Position numbers and translations under genes: made by a program
Notes under the pieces: model-generated
The model's input: only the letters and a program-made list of their open reading frames with translations
Database searches by the model: none
Told to the model about the DNA's origin: nothing
Assembly (NCBI GenBank): GCA_019237515.1
Contig: JAFAGX010000350.1
Span: 1 to 12,128 of the forward strand
Origin: Acidobacteriaceae bacterium
GTDB taxonomy: Bacteria; Acidobacteriota; Terriglobia; Terriglobales; SbA1
Direction of reading: 5' to 3'
DNA length: 12,128 nucleotides
Part shown: one piece after another, positions 1 through 6,726 of the stretch
Position numbering within the stretch: position 1 is the first letter of the stretch
Layout of the letters: the number at the start of each line of letters is the position of its first letter

Positions 1-846
1 CTCCGTTCGCGGTTTGCGGCCAACAGCAATTAAGATCTTCTCCGCGTCAATTTTGTGCTGTTTGCCTTCGACGCTGAATGCCACTGAAATTCCGGTCTTC
101 GTCTTTTCGACTTTTTCCACCTTTGCGGTGGTGTGAAAGGCGATTCCACGTTTGCGATACACCCGGGCAAGTTCTTTAGAGATGTCTTCATCTTCGATCG
201 GAACCAGGCGAGGTAGCATCTCCAGCAGGGTCACGTCGGTCCCAAAGGATTTGAAGATCGATGCAAACTCCACGCCTACAGCTCCGGCGCCCACGATAAC
301 CAATGATTTCGGCAGATCCTTCAGATCGAGAATTTCGATGTTGGTAAGTACGCGGGAATCGGGCTCCAGGCCGGGTAACATGCGCGCTTCGGAGCCAGTC
401 GCCAGAATGACATGTCTAGTCTTTATGTGATGCGGTTTGCCACCTGTCGTTATTTCCACCGTATGCACACCGCTTTGTGCCGGACCGGTCAGCTTGCCGT
501 AACCTTTGAGCGTCTCGACTTTATTCTTGCGCATCAGAAACTCGAGCCCTTTGGCATGCTTGGTTACTATCTTTGACTTCCGCTCCTGAATGGCCGTCCA
601 ATTCAACTTGCGGGAGTCCACCCCTTCGATTCCGAATTCTTTCGCATCTTTGAGGTGGTCCCAAATCTCGGCGTTGAAAAGCAACGCTTTGGTCGGAATG
701 CAGCCCACATGGAGGCAAGTTCCCCCTAAGAATCCATCTTTTTCGACCAATGCGGTTCGCAAGCCAAGCTGTCCGGCACGGATTGCGGCGGTGTATCCGG
801 CTGGCCCGCTTCCGATAATTGCGATGTCGTACACGCTTTCAGGCAA
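1..846 (-). CDS. lpdA: Dihydrolipoyl dehydrogenase (E3), C-terminus cut by the left edge
   Basis: This is a class I flavoprotein disulfide reductase. The family reoxidises dihydrolipoamide with NAD+ as the E3 subunit of the 2-oxoacid dehydrogenase or glycine cleavage complexes in the cytoplasm. The 282 visible residues contain an FAD-binding GSGPAG (residues 12-17), the redox-active pair C44/C49 in GGTCLHVGCIPTK, ATGS (149-152), and an NAD-binding GAGAVG (186-191). The IPTK after the second cysteine fits lipoamide dehydrogenase better than glutathione or mercuric reductase. Family members are about 460-480 residues, so the rest of the NAD domain and the dimerisation domain with its catalytic His-Glu lie off the left edge. 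The start is TTG at 846-844: an in-frame TAG lies two codons upstream, and GAGGAG sits 6 bases before the TTG. Which 2-oxoacid complex it serves cannot be told from here. Confidence 0.93.
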   Translation of the reverse strand, partial: MPESVYDIAIIGSGPAGYTAAIRAGQLGLRTALVEKDGFLGGTCLHVGCIPTKALLFNAEIWDHLKDAKEFGIEGVDSRKLNWTAIQERKSKIVTKHAKGLEFLMRKNKVETLKGYGKLTGPAQSGVHTVEITTGGKPHHIKTRHVILATGSEARMLPGLEPDSRVLTNIEILDLKDLPKSLVIVGAGAVGVEFASIFKSFGTDVTLLEMLPRLVPIEDEDISKELARVYRKRGIAFHTTAKVEKVEKTKTGISVAFSVEGKQHKIDAEKILIAVGRKPRTE

Positions 847-852
847 GTGCTA

Positions 853-858
853 CTCCTC
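853..858 (-). promoter_or_regulatory. Ribosome binding site fixing the TTG start of lpdA
   Basis: On the minus strand GAGGAG is followed by 6 bases and then TTG. The in-frame TAG inside that spacer excludes any start further upstream, and the FAD motif begins only about 11 codons later, so a later start is unlikely. Confidence 0.75.
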
Positions 859-973
859 GGCAGAAATCAAAATGTATTGTCCAAACGATTGATTCTATGC
901 TGCTGGGTCAGGATTTGTGAACTGCACAGGCCTCGCTCGCGTATCTATGAACGTTGGGGTTAGACTTAGTCAG

Positions 974-979
974 AGGGGG
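974..979 (+). promoter_or_regulatory. Ribosome binding site of the small Imm-like gene
   Basis: AGGGGG lies 8 bases before the ATG at 988. For a gene this short, a well-placed site is useful evidence that the reading frame is translated. Confidence 0.7.
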
Positions 980-987
980 TAAATCCC

Positions 988-1197
988 ATGCACCTCTTCG
1001 CACATTTTGTATTTTTCCCGTTCTTTGGTTTTGGCTTCGTCCTGTATTTTCTGCCATCGATCATCGCACTTGCGAGAAGCAAACGTGACACAACAGCGAT
1101 TTTCGTGCTGAATCTGCTGCTGGGCTGGACGGCCATTGGCTGGGTGATTGCGCTAGTTTGGGCGCTTAAACAAGATGCACACGTGCTTGCTCGTTAA
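988..1197 (+). CDS. Small two-helix membrane protein, superinfection-immunity (Imm) family
   Basis: The protein has 69 residues with two hydrophobic segments, about 7-29 and 36-60, joined by a short basic loop (ARSKRD). The pattern YFLPSIIAL, loop, then LNLLLGWTAIGWVIALVWAL matches the family named after phage T4 Imm, which blocks DNA injection by later phages. Family membership is recognised from this pattern. Most members are chromosomal genes of unknown role, so immunity is not established here. An AGGGGG lies 8 bases before the ATG, which supports translation. The gene stands alone: it diverges from lpdA across 141 bases and converges with the VWFA gene with 24 bases between stops. No phage genes are nearby. 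It is most likely a standalone inner-membrane protein of unknown function. Confidence 0.82.
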   Translation: MHLFAHFVFFPFFGFGFVLYFLPSIIALARSKRDTTAIFVLNLLLGWTAIGWVIALVWALKQDAHVLAR

Positions 1198-1221
1198 ATT
1201 CGCAACATTGGCGCTGGTGGG

Positions 1222-2430
1222 TTATTCGACGGTGTGCTTGGCCGTATAACCCTCGCGCGCGATGACTTGGTATTTCACATCTTTGCCTTTCTGATCGCGC
1301 ACTTTGAGCGGGCCGCCATCGGGCGCCACTACCTCCACTTTCAGCTTCCGATAGCTGCCGTCGAGCTTCGGATTCGATGGGTGATAAGCAATCTGATACT
1401 GATGGCGAATGTCGCCCGCGATGTCACGAAAGATTTCCGGGTATTCTGCCTGGAACCGGGGCTGATAAAACCGACCACCAGTAAGTCGGGCGAAGGTCTG
1501 CATTTCATTATCGGCCTGGTAGTAATCCATGCGGTTTACCGGAATCATGCCGCGAGTCATGCCGGTGCAATGGTTGACTTCGCACCATTCCCGTAATGTC
1601 CAGCCAATGCTGATCGGGAATATGGTTACATCCTTTGTCGTCCTGACCTTTTTAAGGGTCTGGTCAAGATTCAATTTACTGAAACTGTCAAAGCCGGTGC
1701 TGACCAGAATGATGTATTTGTGGCCCTCGATTCGGTCCAACCGGTCCAATGTGTCGTAGAGGGCGTCAAAAAGATTGGTTTCTGAGAATCCAGGGATTCG
1801 CAACTGATTGAGTCCCCCGAGCAGCGCGCCTTTATCCTGGGTGAAGTCGACAAGAATTTGCGGCTTCATATCGTAATATTCGACTGCGACCCAATCTTCT
1901 TTCTTCAGGCTCTGAACGAAACTATACGAAGCCTGCAGCGCCTCGATCATGAAGGAGTAATTGGTCGAGGCATACTCGACGAGCAGCACGGCGGTGATCG
2001 GTGCATCGGAGACATTGAAATTACTGATAGTCTGCTGCACCCCGTCTTCAAATACCTTGAAGTTATCCTTTTGAAGCGTCGAAATGAACTGGCCGTCTTT
2101 GGTGGTGACCATGACCGGTACCTGAACCAGGGGTACGGTTACCTGAATCGAGTAGTCCGGCATGCCCTCGATCTTTTTGGGCTTTTCAGGCGGAGGAGGC
2201 GGAGGTTCTTCTTTCTTCTTGGGAATGGCGTAAGGGCCGACGTCGGAATCGGGTCCTCCAGCTTCCGGTGGAGGAGCTTGCTGGTTTGGATTTGCAGGAG
2301 TTTGGTCTTGCGCTAGAGCCGGAAGACTCTGCCCGGCGATTGCCAGTAAGCCCACAATCGTCAGGAGTCCGAATGAGGCTCGGATCGCGCTTTTTGCTGG
2401 AATGAATCGAAAATTAAACTTACAGGACAT
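1222..2430 (-). CDS. Secreted VWFA-related acidobacterial protein with degenerate metal site
   Basis: The protein has 402 residues. An N-terminal signal peptide has a hydrophobic core at about 19-33 and probable cleavage after ALA (38-40). A Pro/Gln-rich spacer (41-90, with six prolines in a row near 76-81) follows, then a beta-rich segment (93-140, including the VFEDGV turn typical of the family), then a von Willebrand A domain (about 144-350). VWA domains usually bind a divalent ion through DxSxS (MIDAS). Here the first strand reads LLVEYASTNYS: Glu152 occupies about where Asp is expected, with S155 and S159 nearby. T219 (SETNLFDAL) and D248 (STGFDS) may be the remaining ligands. The family is abundant in Acidobacteriota, generally secreted and of unknown function, perhaps protein or surface binding. 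An AGGG lies 7 bases before the ATG. It diverges from the S55-like gene across 148 bases. Confidence 0.9.
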   Translation of the reverse strand: MSCKFNFRFIPAKSAIRASFGLLTIVGLLAIAGQSLPALAQDQTPANPNQQAPPPEAGGPDSDVGPYAIPKKKEEPPPPPPEKPKKIEGMPDYSIQVTVPLVQVPVMVTTKDGQFISTLQKDNFKVFEDGVQQTISNFNVSDAPITAVLLVEYASTNYSFMIEALQASYSFVQSLKKEDWVAVEYYDMKPQILVDFTQDKGALLGGLNQLRIPGFSETNLFDALYDTLDRLDRIEGHKYIILVSTGFDSFSKLNLDQTLKKVRTTKDVTIFPISIGWTLREWCEVNHCTGMTRGMIPVNRMDYYQADNEMQTFARLTGGRFYQPRFQAEYPEIFRDIAGDIRHQYQIAYHPSNPKLDGSYRKLKVEVVAPDGGPLKVRDQKGKDVKYQVIAREGYTAKHTVE

Positions 2431-2446
2431 TAAACAACCCTATGCT

Positions 2447-2452
2447 AGTATA
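2447..2452 (-). promoter_or_regulatory. Possible -10 box for the VWFA-family gene
   Basis: On the minus strand TATACT lies 16 bases before the ATG, a five-of-six match to TATAAT. I see no convincing -35 hexamer at the right distance. It would give a very short leader with the AGGG ribosome site just inside the transcript, so this is only a candidate. Confidence 0.25.
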
Positions 2453-2578
2453 TGACGCAGCGCTTTGCGATGGGGATGTTTGCTGTGCTTCAGTTCTCCC
2501 GCCTTGCACAGCAAACTAAGCATAAGCGAAGCTGGACTTTGCGTTTTTGAGGATCAGTTGGCATCCTCCTGGGGAAAT

Positions 2579-4369
2579 ATGGTAATTGGTCGAGCTCCTC
2601 TCGCCGCCTTTGTGTCTTGCCTTGTACTCTCGTTCTCAACCGCTGCGCAACCCATTAAGCCCGTAGATACCATTCCGGTAGGGCAAATCCATGCCGGGAT
2701 GCATGGTGTCGCTTTCACCGTTTTCCAGGGTACAAAGCCCGAGGCAATGGATGTAGAAGTCCTTGGGGTGCTCAAAAACGCGAACGGGCCAAAGGGCGAC
2801 ATAATTCTGGTGCGTCTTGGCGGGGCAAAGGCGGAATACACGGGAGTTGTCGCCGGCATGAGCGGCAGCCCGGTTTACTTTGACGGGAAACTCGCAGGGG
2901 CCGTGGCTTTTCGTATCGGAGAATTTTCCAAAGAACCGATTGCGGGTGTAACCCCGATCTCAGAGATGCTGGAGATCAGCGCGATCGATCACACGGCAAG
3001 CTCAGGGCCGGTAGAAGCCAAGGCCGGGCCAAGTGGATCGAGCAAGACTGCAAGTCCCGGCACCTCAGATGTCCCGGTGCAGGATTTCGCGAATTACATG
3101 AAGCCAATCGACACCCCCCTCGTGTTCAATGGATTTTCTGAGGAGACGGTTCAACGTTTCGCTGCGCAGTTTGCGGCTTCGGGGATTGTGCCAGTTATGG
3201 GCACTGGTTCGGTGAGCGACGCAAAGCAGCCTGAGCCCATGGAGCCTGGTTCCGCAGTCAGCGCGATTCTTGTCCGCGGCGATATGGACATCGCAGCCAC
3301 CTGCACAGTGACTTACATGGATTCGGAGCATTTGCTGGCGTGTGGCCACCCGCTAATGCAATTCGGAATGATCGACATTCCCATGACCAAGGCGCAAGTG
3401 CTGGCGACCTTGCCGTCTCCCTTGAACGCGTTCAAGATCGTCAACGCCACTGAACCGGTGGGTGCATTCGTTCAGGACCGGCACAATGGCATTCTCGGTG
3501 AATTTGACAAGAAACCCGAGATGATCCCGGTGACCTTAACGATCCATGCAGATTCCGGGGACAAGCAAATTCACTACGAGATCCTAAATAATGCGCGGTT
3601 AAGTCCGGTTGCCATGATGGCGACCGTGTTCAATGCCTTGCATGGAGTCAACGAGTACGGCGAAGAGATTACCTATCGCTTGAAGGGAAGCATCGGAGTC
3701 GAGAAGTACCCCGACGTGACCTTACAGGACATGTTCGCCGCGGTGGATGGAGCGCAACCTCCAGCGATGCTGGCGGCCACGTCGCTGGGTGAACGCTTCG
3801 CCCGAATTTACGACAATCCGTACAGCACGCCTGAGATTCGCGGGGTAAATCTGGATTTTGACATCGTCCACGAGCGCCGATTTGCGCGGTTGGAGAGTTC
3901 CCGTACAGACGTTACGGAGGCACGGCCTGGCGATGAAATTATGATTGAGGCGTTACTTCGTCCATATCGTGGCGATGCAATCTTGGAACACATACCTATT
4001 CAGATTCCGACTTCCGCTTCCAAGGGGCCGCTTCGAATCCTGGTGAGTGATGGTGAGAGCCTGGATCACCTACGCCACGGCTCATCCCTGATGGCCCGAA
4101 AGCTGGATCTCGCTTCGACGATCGCCTTCCTGAACAAAGAGCATGTCAATAACCGTGTCTATGTCTCTTTGATGGAGTCCAATCCAGAGGCCATGGTTGC
4201 TGACAAGATCATGCCGTCGCTTCCACCTTCCATTATGAACGTGATGGATGGCATGCGCGGAACACAGGACATGGTAGTTTCCAATGAATCTTCGCTAAGC
4301 GAGACTGCGACTGCGCCGCTGGATTATGTTGTTGCGGGTTCTCAGGTGTTGACGATCAATCTCAAATAG
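2579..4369 (+). CDS. Secreted S55 (SpoIVB-like) peptidase-domain protein with swapped half-domains
   Basis: From the ATG at 2579 the protein has 596 residues: a signal peptide (1-23, ending STAA), a first half-domain (about 24-135), a low-complexity linker (about 139-164), a second half-domain (about 225-325), and a C-terminal region (about 330-596) with beta-sandwich-like stretches such as ARPGDEIMIEALLRPYRGD. The first half holds GMSGSPVYFDGKLAGAV (93-109), the catalytic-serine signature of S55 peptidases, with S95 the likely nucleophile. The second half holds LLACGHP (252-258), with H257 the likely catalytic His. In SpoIVB the His precedes the Ser, so the halves are reversed here. The family does regulated proteolysis; this substrate is unknown and activity is unproven. 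Longer starts at 2465 (ATG) or 2558 (TTG, with GAGGA 4 bases before) are open in frame. I chose 2579 because it leaves a standard-length signal peptide. The propeller gene follows 77 bases downstream. Confidence 0.87.
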   Translation: MVIGRAPLAAFVSCLVLSFSTAAQPIKPVDTIPVGQIHAGMHGVAFTVFQGTKPEAMDVEVLGVLKNANGPKGDIILVRLGGAKAEYTGVVAGMSGSPVYFDGKLAGAVAFRIGEFSKEPIAGVTPISEMLEISAIDHTASSGPVEAKAGPSGSSKTASPGTSDVPVQDFANYMKPIDTPLVFNGFSEETVQRFAAQFAASGIVPVMGTGSVSDAKQPEPMEPGSAVSAILVRGDMDIAATCTVTYMDSEHLLACGHPLMQFGMIDIPMTKAQVLATLPSPLNAFKIVNATEPVGAFVQDRHNGILGEFDKKPEMIPVTLTIHADSGDKQIHYEILNNARLSPVAMMATVFNALHGVNEYGEEITYRLKGSIGVEKYPDVTLQDMFAAVDGAQPPAMLAATSLGERFARIYDNPYSTPEIRGVNLDFDIVHERRFARLESSRTDVTEARPGDEIMIEALLRPYRGDAILEHIPIQIPTSASKGPLRILVSDGESLDHLRHGSSLMARKLDLASTIAFLNKEHVNNRVYVSLMESNPEAMVADKIMPSLPPSIMNVMDGMRGTQDMVVSNESSLSETATAPLDYVVAGSQVLTINLK

Positions 4370-4435
4370 GTCTTGGTGGCACTGGCTACTGACTTTCTGT
4401 GTGCTAATCTGACCTTTCCTCCCTAATCTGTTCAT

Positions 4436-4440
4436 GAGGT
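4436..4440 (+). promoter_or_regulatory. Ribosome binding site fixing the TTG start of the propeller gene
   Basis: GAGGT is followed by 6 bases and then TTG at 4447. A TGA in frame at 4435-4437 overlaps the site and excludes an earlier start. The signal peptide begins at once after the TTG. An ATG at 4434 is out of frame and reaches a stop after ten codons. Confidence 0.7.
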
Positions 4441-4446
4441 TCCAAA

Positions 4447-6654
4447 TTGCAAATCCGTGTCAGTAAGATTGTTGCTGTTCTGTGTCTGATCCTTCCTGGT
4501 TTAGCGTTCGCTGATGGTACTCGTACCTGGGAACAATCCAAATTCGAAGAGCTCATCAAAGGGACGCCAGACGGTGTCGCGATCAACAGCGCTGGCGGTC
4601 TTGAGCTCGCGCCGGCATTCAAGCCGGTTGCAACGACTCCGTCTACTTACCTGTGGTCGATTGCGTCCGATTTGAAAGGCAATCTTTACGCCGCGGCTGG
4701 CTCACCGGCGCGCTTGTACCGTATTACTCCTGATGGGAAGTCAACGGTCATTTTTGAGCCGCATGAATTGCAGGTGCAAGCGTTAGTGGTGGATAAGAGT
4801 GGCGCGATATTTGCTGCCACAAACCCCGACGGAAAGATTTACAAAATCGAACAGCGCAATGGGGGCAACCCAGAAAATTCAGAATCACAGGAAACATCCT
4901 GGCATTCGTCTGTGTTTTCCGATCCAGACAGCAAATACATTTGGGCTCTGGCTTTCGATAAAGACGAAAATCTTTACGCCGCTACTGGAGATCCGGGAGA
5001 AATTCTCCGCATTACTCCGCAAGGTAAGTCATCCGTTTTTTTTAAGAGCGATGAAGCCAACATACGAGTGCTTGCCTTCGATGCAAAAGGCGATCTGATT
5101 GCCGGCTCGGATGGCAGCGGCCTCATCTACCGGATAGCTCCGAATGGAAACGCTTTCGTTTTGTATAGCGCGCCCAAGAAAGAAATCACGGCGCTTGCTA
5201 TTGCGAAGGACGGCAGCATCTATGCCGCGGGGGACGGGGAAAAGCGCGGAACTGGAGCGTCCGCAGTTCCCGCATCGATGGCGATCTTGACCGCGAGTTC
5301 GGGCGCACAGGGGCCATCGACGGCGTCGGGTTCTGTGCCACCTCAGGTCATTAATATGACGGCGGGCGTGCCTGGAGGCTCGGAGATCTACCGCATTGCT
5401 CCGAACGGCGCGCCAGCGCGCGTGTGGAATTCGCATGAGGATCTGGTCTATGCGCTGGCGTTCGACAAAGATGGCCGTTTGCTCGCGGGGACAGGGAACC
5501 GCGGCCATATCTTCGCGATTAACAACCAGGATCAATATACCGATTTGCTTAAAACCAGCGCGAGCCAAGTGACTGGGTTCAGCGCCGGCCCACGAGGTGG
5601 CCTGTATGTGTCGACCAGCAATCTCGGCAAAATATTCTTGCTAAGCGGAGAGCCTGCCTCGGAAGGTAGGTATCAAAGCGATGTTTTTGATGCACGCATT
5701 TTTTCACGGTGGGGGCGCGCCGAGTTTCGGGGGTCGGGCAATGTCGAACTATTCGCGCGGAGCGGCAATGTGGATAATCCTGATCGGAATTGGAGCGAGT
5801 GGAAGAAGGTTGACCTCGCCAAAGATGGTCTGATACCTGCCCGAGCTGCGCGGTTTGTGCAATGGAAGGTTGTTCTACATGCGGGGGATCACGCGCCGCG
5901 AGTTGAAAGTGTAGCGCTTAATTATTTGCCGGAAAACGTTCCCCCGGAATTTGATGAGGTCACCGTGCAGGTCGGTGCTCGTTATCAGTCATTGCCGAAG
6001 AGCGGCGGGAATGATGCCTCTCAGCAGCATTTCGATGTTGCTCCTCCAGTCACACATGACAAGGATTCCATCGGCGTGAAGTGGATCGTGCACGATGACA
6101 ACGACGATCAAATGGTGTACTCGGTGTATTACCGTGGCGATGGGCAAACGCGCTGGCTGCTGTTGAAAGACAACCTCACGGACAAGTTTTATTCTTTTGA
6201 CGCTTCGTTGTTACCCGATGGCGGATACACCATTAAGGTAGTTGCTTCCGATGCGCCTTCGCATTCTCCTGGCGAGGCGTTGACCGCAGAGCGGGGGAGT
6301 GCGCGTTTCGAGGTCGACACTACGCCACCGCAAATCGAACATCTTGTAGCCTCTGCCGACGCCAACGGTATTCACGTGAAATTTGGCGCGACGGATGGTT
6401 TCTCGCCCATCAAGCGTGCCGAATACTCTGTCGATGCCAGCGATTGGCAGTATCTCGAGCCGGTTGGACAGATCTCCGACTCGAAGACAGAAAGCTACGA
6501 TTTTCATGCTGGCATTCCTGCTGATCCGCCAGCGCCGGTTAAGCCGCTGGAGAAAGCTTCTCCCAACGATCAGTTCGAGCATGTGGTAGTTGTTCGCGTG
6601 TACGACCGCTACGACAATATGAGCTCGGCGAAGACCGTGATTAGAAGCAAATAG
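4447..6654 (+). CDS. Secreted beta-propeller protein with C-terminal beta-sandwich domains, function unknown
   Basis: The protein has 735 residues and starts at TTG. The signal peptide is 1-22 (LPGLAFA). Residues 70-400 carry seven blade-like repeats of the form AFDKDGxLYAATGxxGxIYRIxPxG, starting near 70, 111, 166, 206, 247, 334 and 375, as in NHL/SMP-30-type propellers. Blade 5 is interrupted by an Ala/Ser/Gly/Pro-rich insert (about 265-311). Residues 407-495 form a beta-rich module (RSGNVDNPDRNWSEW, then ARFVQWKVVL) that may be a carbohydrate- or ligand-binding sandwich. Residues 540-625 (VYYRGDGQTRWLLLKDNL, then LPDGGYTIKVVASDAPS) and 626-735 (from TTPPQIEHL) look like fibronectin/Ig-type domains. 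No catalytic motif is visible. The sequence suggests a periplasmic or surface binding scaffold. It follows the S55-like gene by 77 bases on the same strand with no hairpin between, so co-transcription is likely. A tandem hairpin lies after its stop. Confidence 0.88.
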   Translation: MQIRVSKIVAVLCLILPGLAFADGTRTWEQSKFEELIKGTPDGVAINSAGGLELAPAFKPVATTPSTYLWSIASDLKGNLYAAAGSPARLYRITPDGKSTVIFEPHELQVQALVVDKSGAIFAATNPDGKIYKIEQRNGGNPENSESQETSWHSSVFSDPDSKYIWALAFDKDENLYAATGDPGEILRITPQGKSSVFFKSDEANIRVLAFDAKGDLIAGSDGSGLIYRIAPNGNAFVLYSAPKKEITALAIAKDGSIYAAGDGEKRGTGASAVPASMAILTASSGAQGPSTASGSVPPQVINMTAGVPGGSEIYRIAPNGAPARVWNSHEDLVYALAFDKDGRLLAGTGNRGHIFAINNQDQYTDLLKTSASQVTGFSAGPRGGLYVSTSNLGKIFLLSGEPASEGRYQSDVFDARIFSRWGRAEFRGSGNVELFARSGNVDNPDRNWSEWKKVDLAKDGLIPARAARFVQWKVVLHAGDHAPRVESVALNYLPENVPPEFDEVTVQVGARYQSLPKSGGNDASQQHFDVAPPVTHDKDSIGVKWIVHDDNDDQMVYSVYYRGDGQTRWLLLKDNLTDKFYSFDASLLPDGGYTIKVVASDAPSHSPGEALTAERGSARFEVDTTPPQIEHLVASADANGIHVKFGATDGFSPIKRAEYSVDASDWQYLEPVGQISDSKTESYDFHAGIPADPPAPVKPLEKASPNDQFEHVVVVRVYDRYDNMSSAKTVIRSK

Positions 6655-6661
6655 TGCATAC

Positions 6662-6682
6662 GGACAGCCGCCCCGGCTGTCC
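6662..6682. terminator. GC-rich hairpin between convergent genes
   Basis: GGACAGCC (6662-6669) pairs perfectly with GGCTGTCC (6675-6682) around a 5-base loop. It lies between the propeller stop and the exporter stop, so it could serve transcripts from both sides. There is no T-run on either strand, so it is not a textbook intrinsic terminator. It could instead be a dispersed intergenic palindrome; no second copy is visible in this window. Confidence 0.5.
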
Positions 6683-6683
6683 A

Positions 6684-6700
6684 GCCGCTCGAAGAGTGGC
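6684..6700. terminator. Second hairpin, adjacent to the first
   Basis: GCCGCTC (6684-6690) pairs with GAGTGGC (6694-6700) around a GAA loop, giving 7 pairs including one G-U wobble. It begins one base after the first hairpin. As DNA the wobble is a mismatch, so the stem is better in a plus-strand transcript, which suggests RNA-level use after the propeller gene. Confidence 0.4.
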
Positions 6701-6726
6701 GGCGCAATGCTTGATACGTAGGCGGA

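Noticed and set aside
2465..2578. Longer N-terminus for the S55-like protein starting at ATG 2465
   Set aside because: The extra 38 residues are not signal-peptide-like and push the hydrophobic core far from the N-terminus. A TTG at 2558 with GAGGA upstream remains a possible alternative.
5029..5568. 179-residue open frame on the minus strand inside the propeller gene
   Set aside because: It lies wholly antisense to a well-supported gene, is rich in Arg and Cys without domain features, and is best explained as a shadow of the opposite frame.
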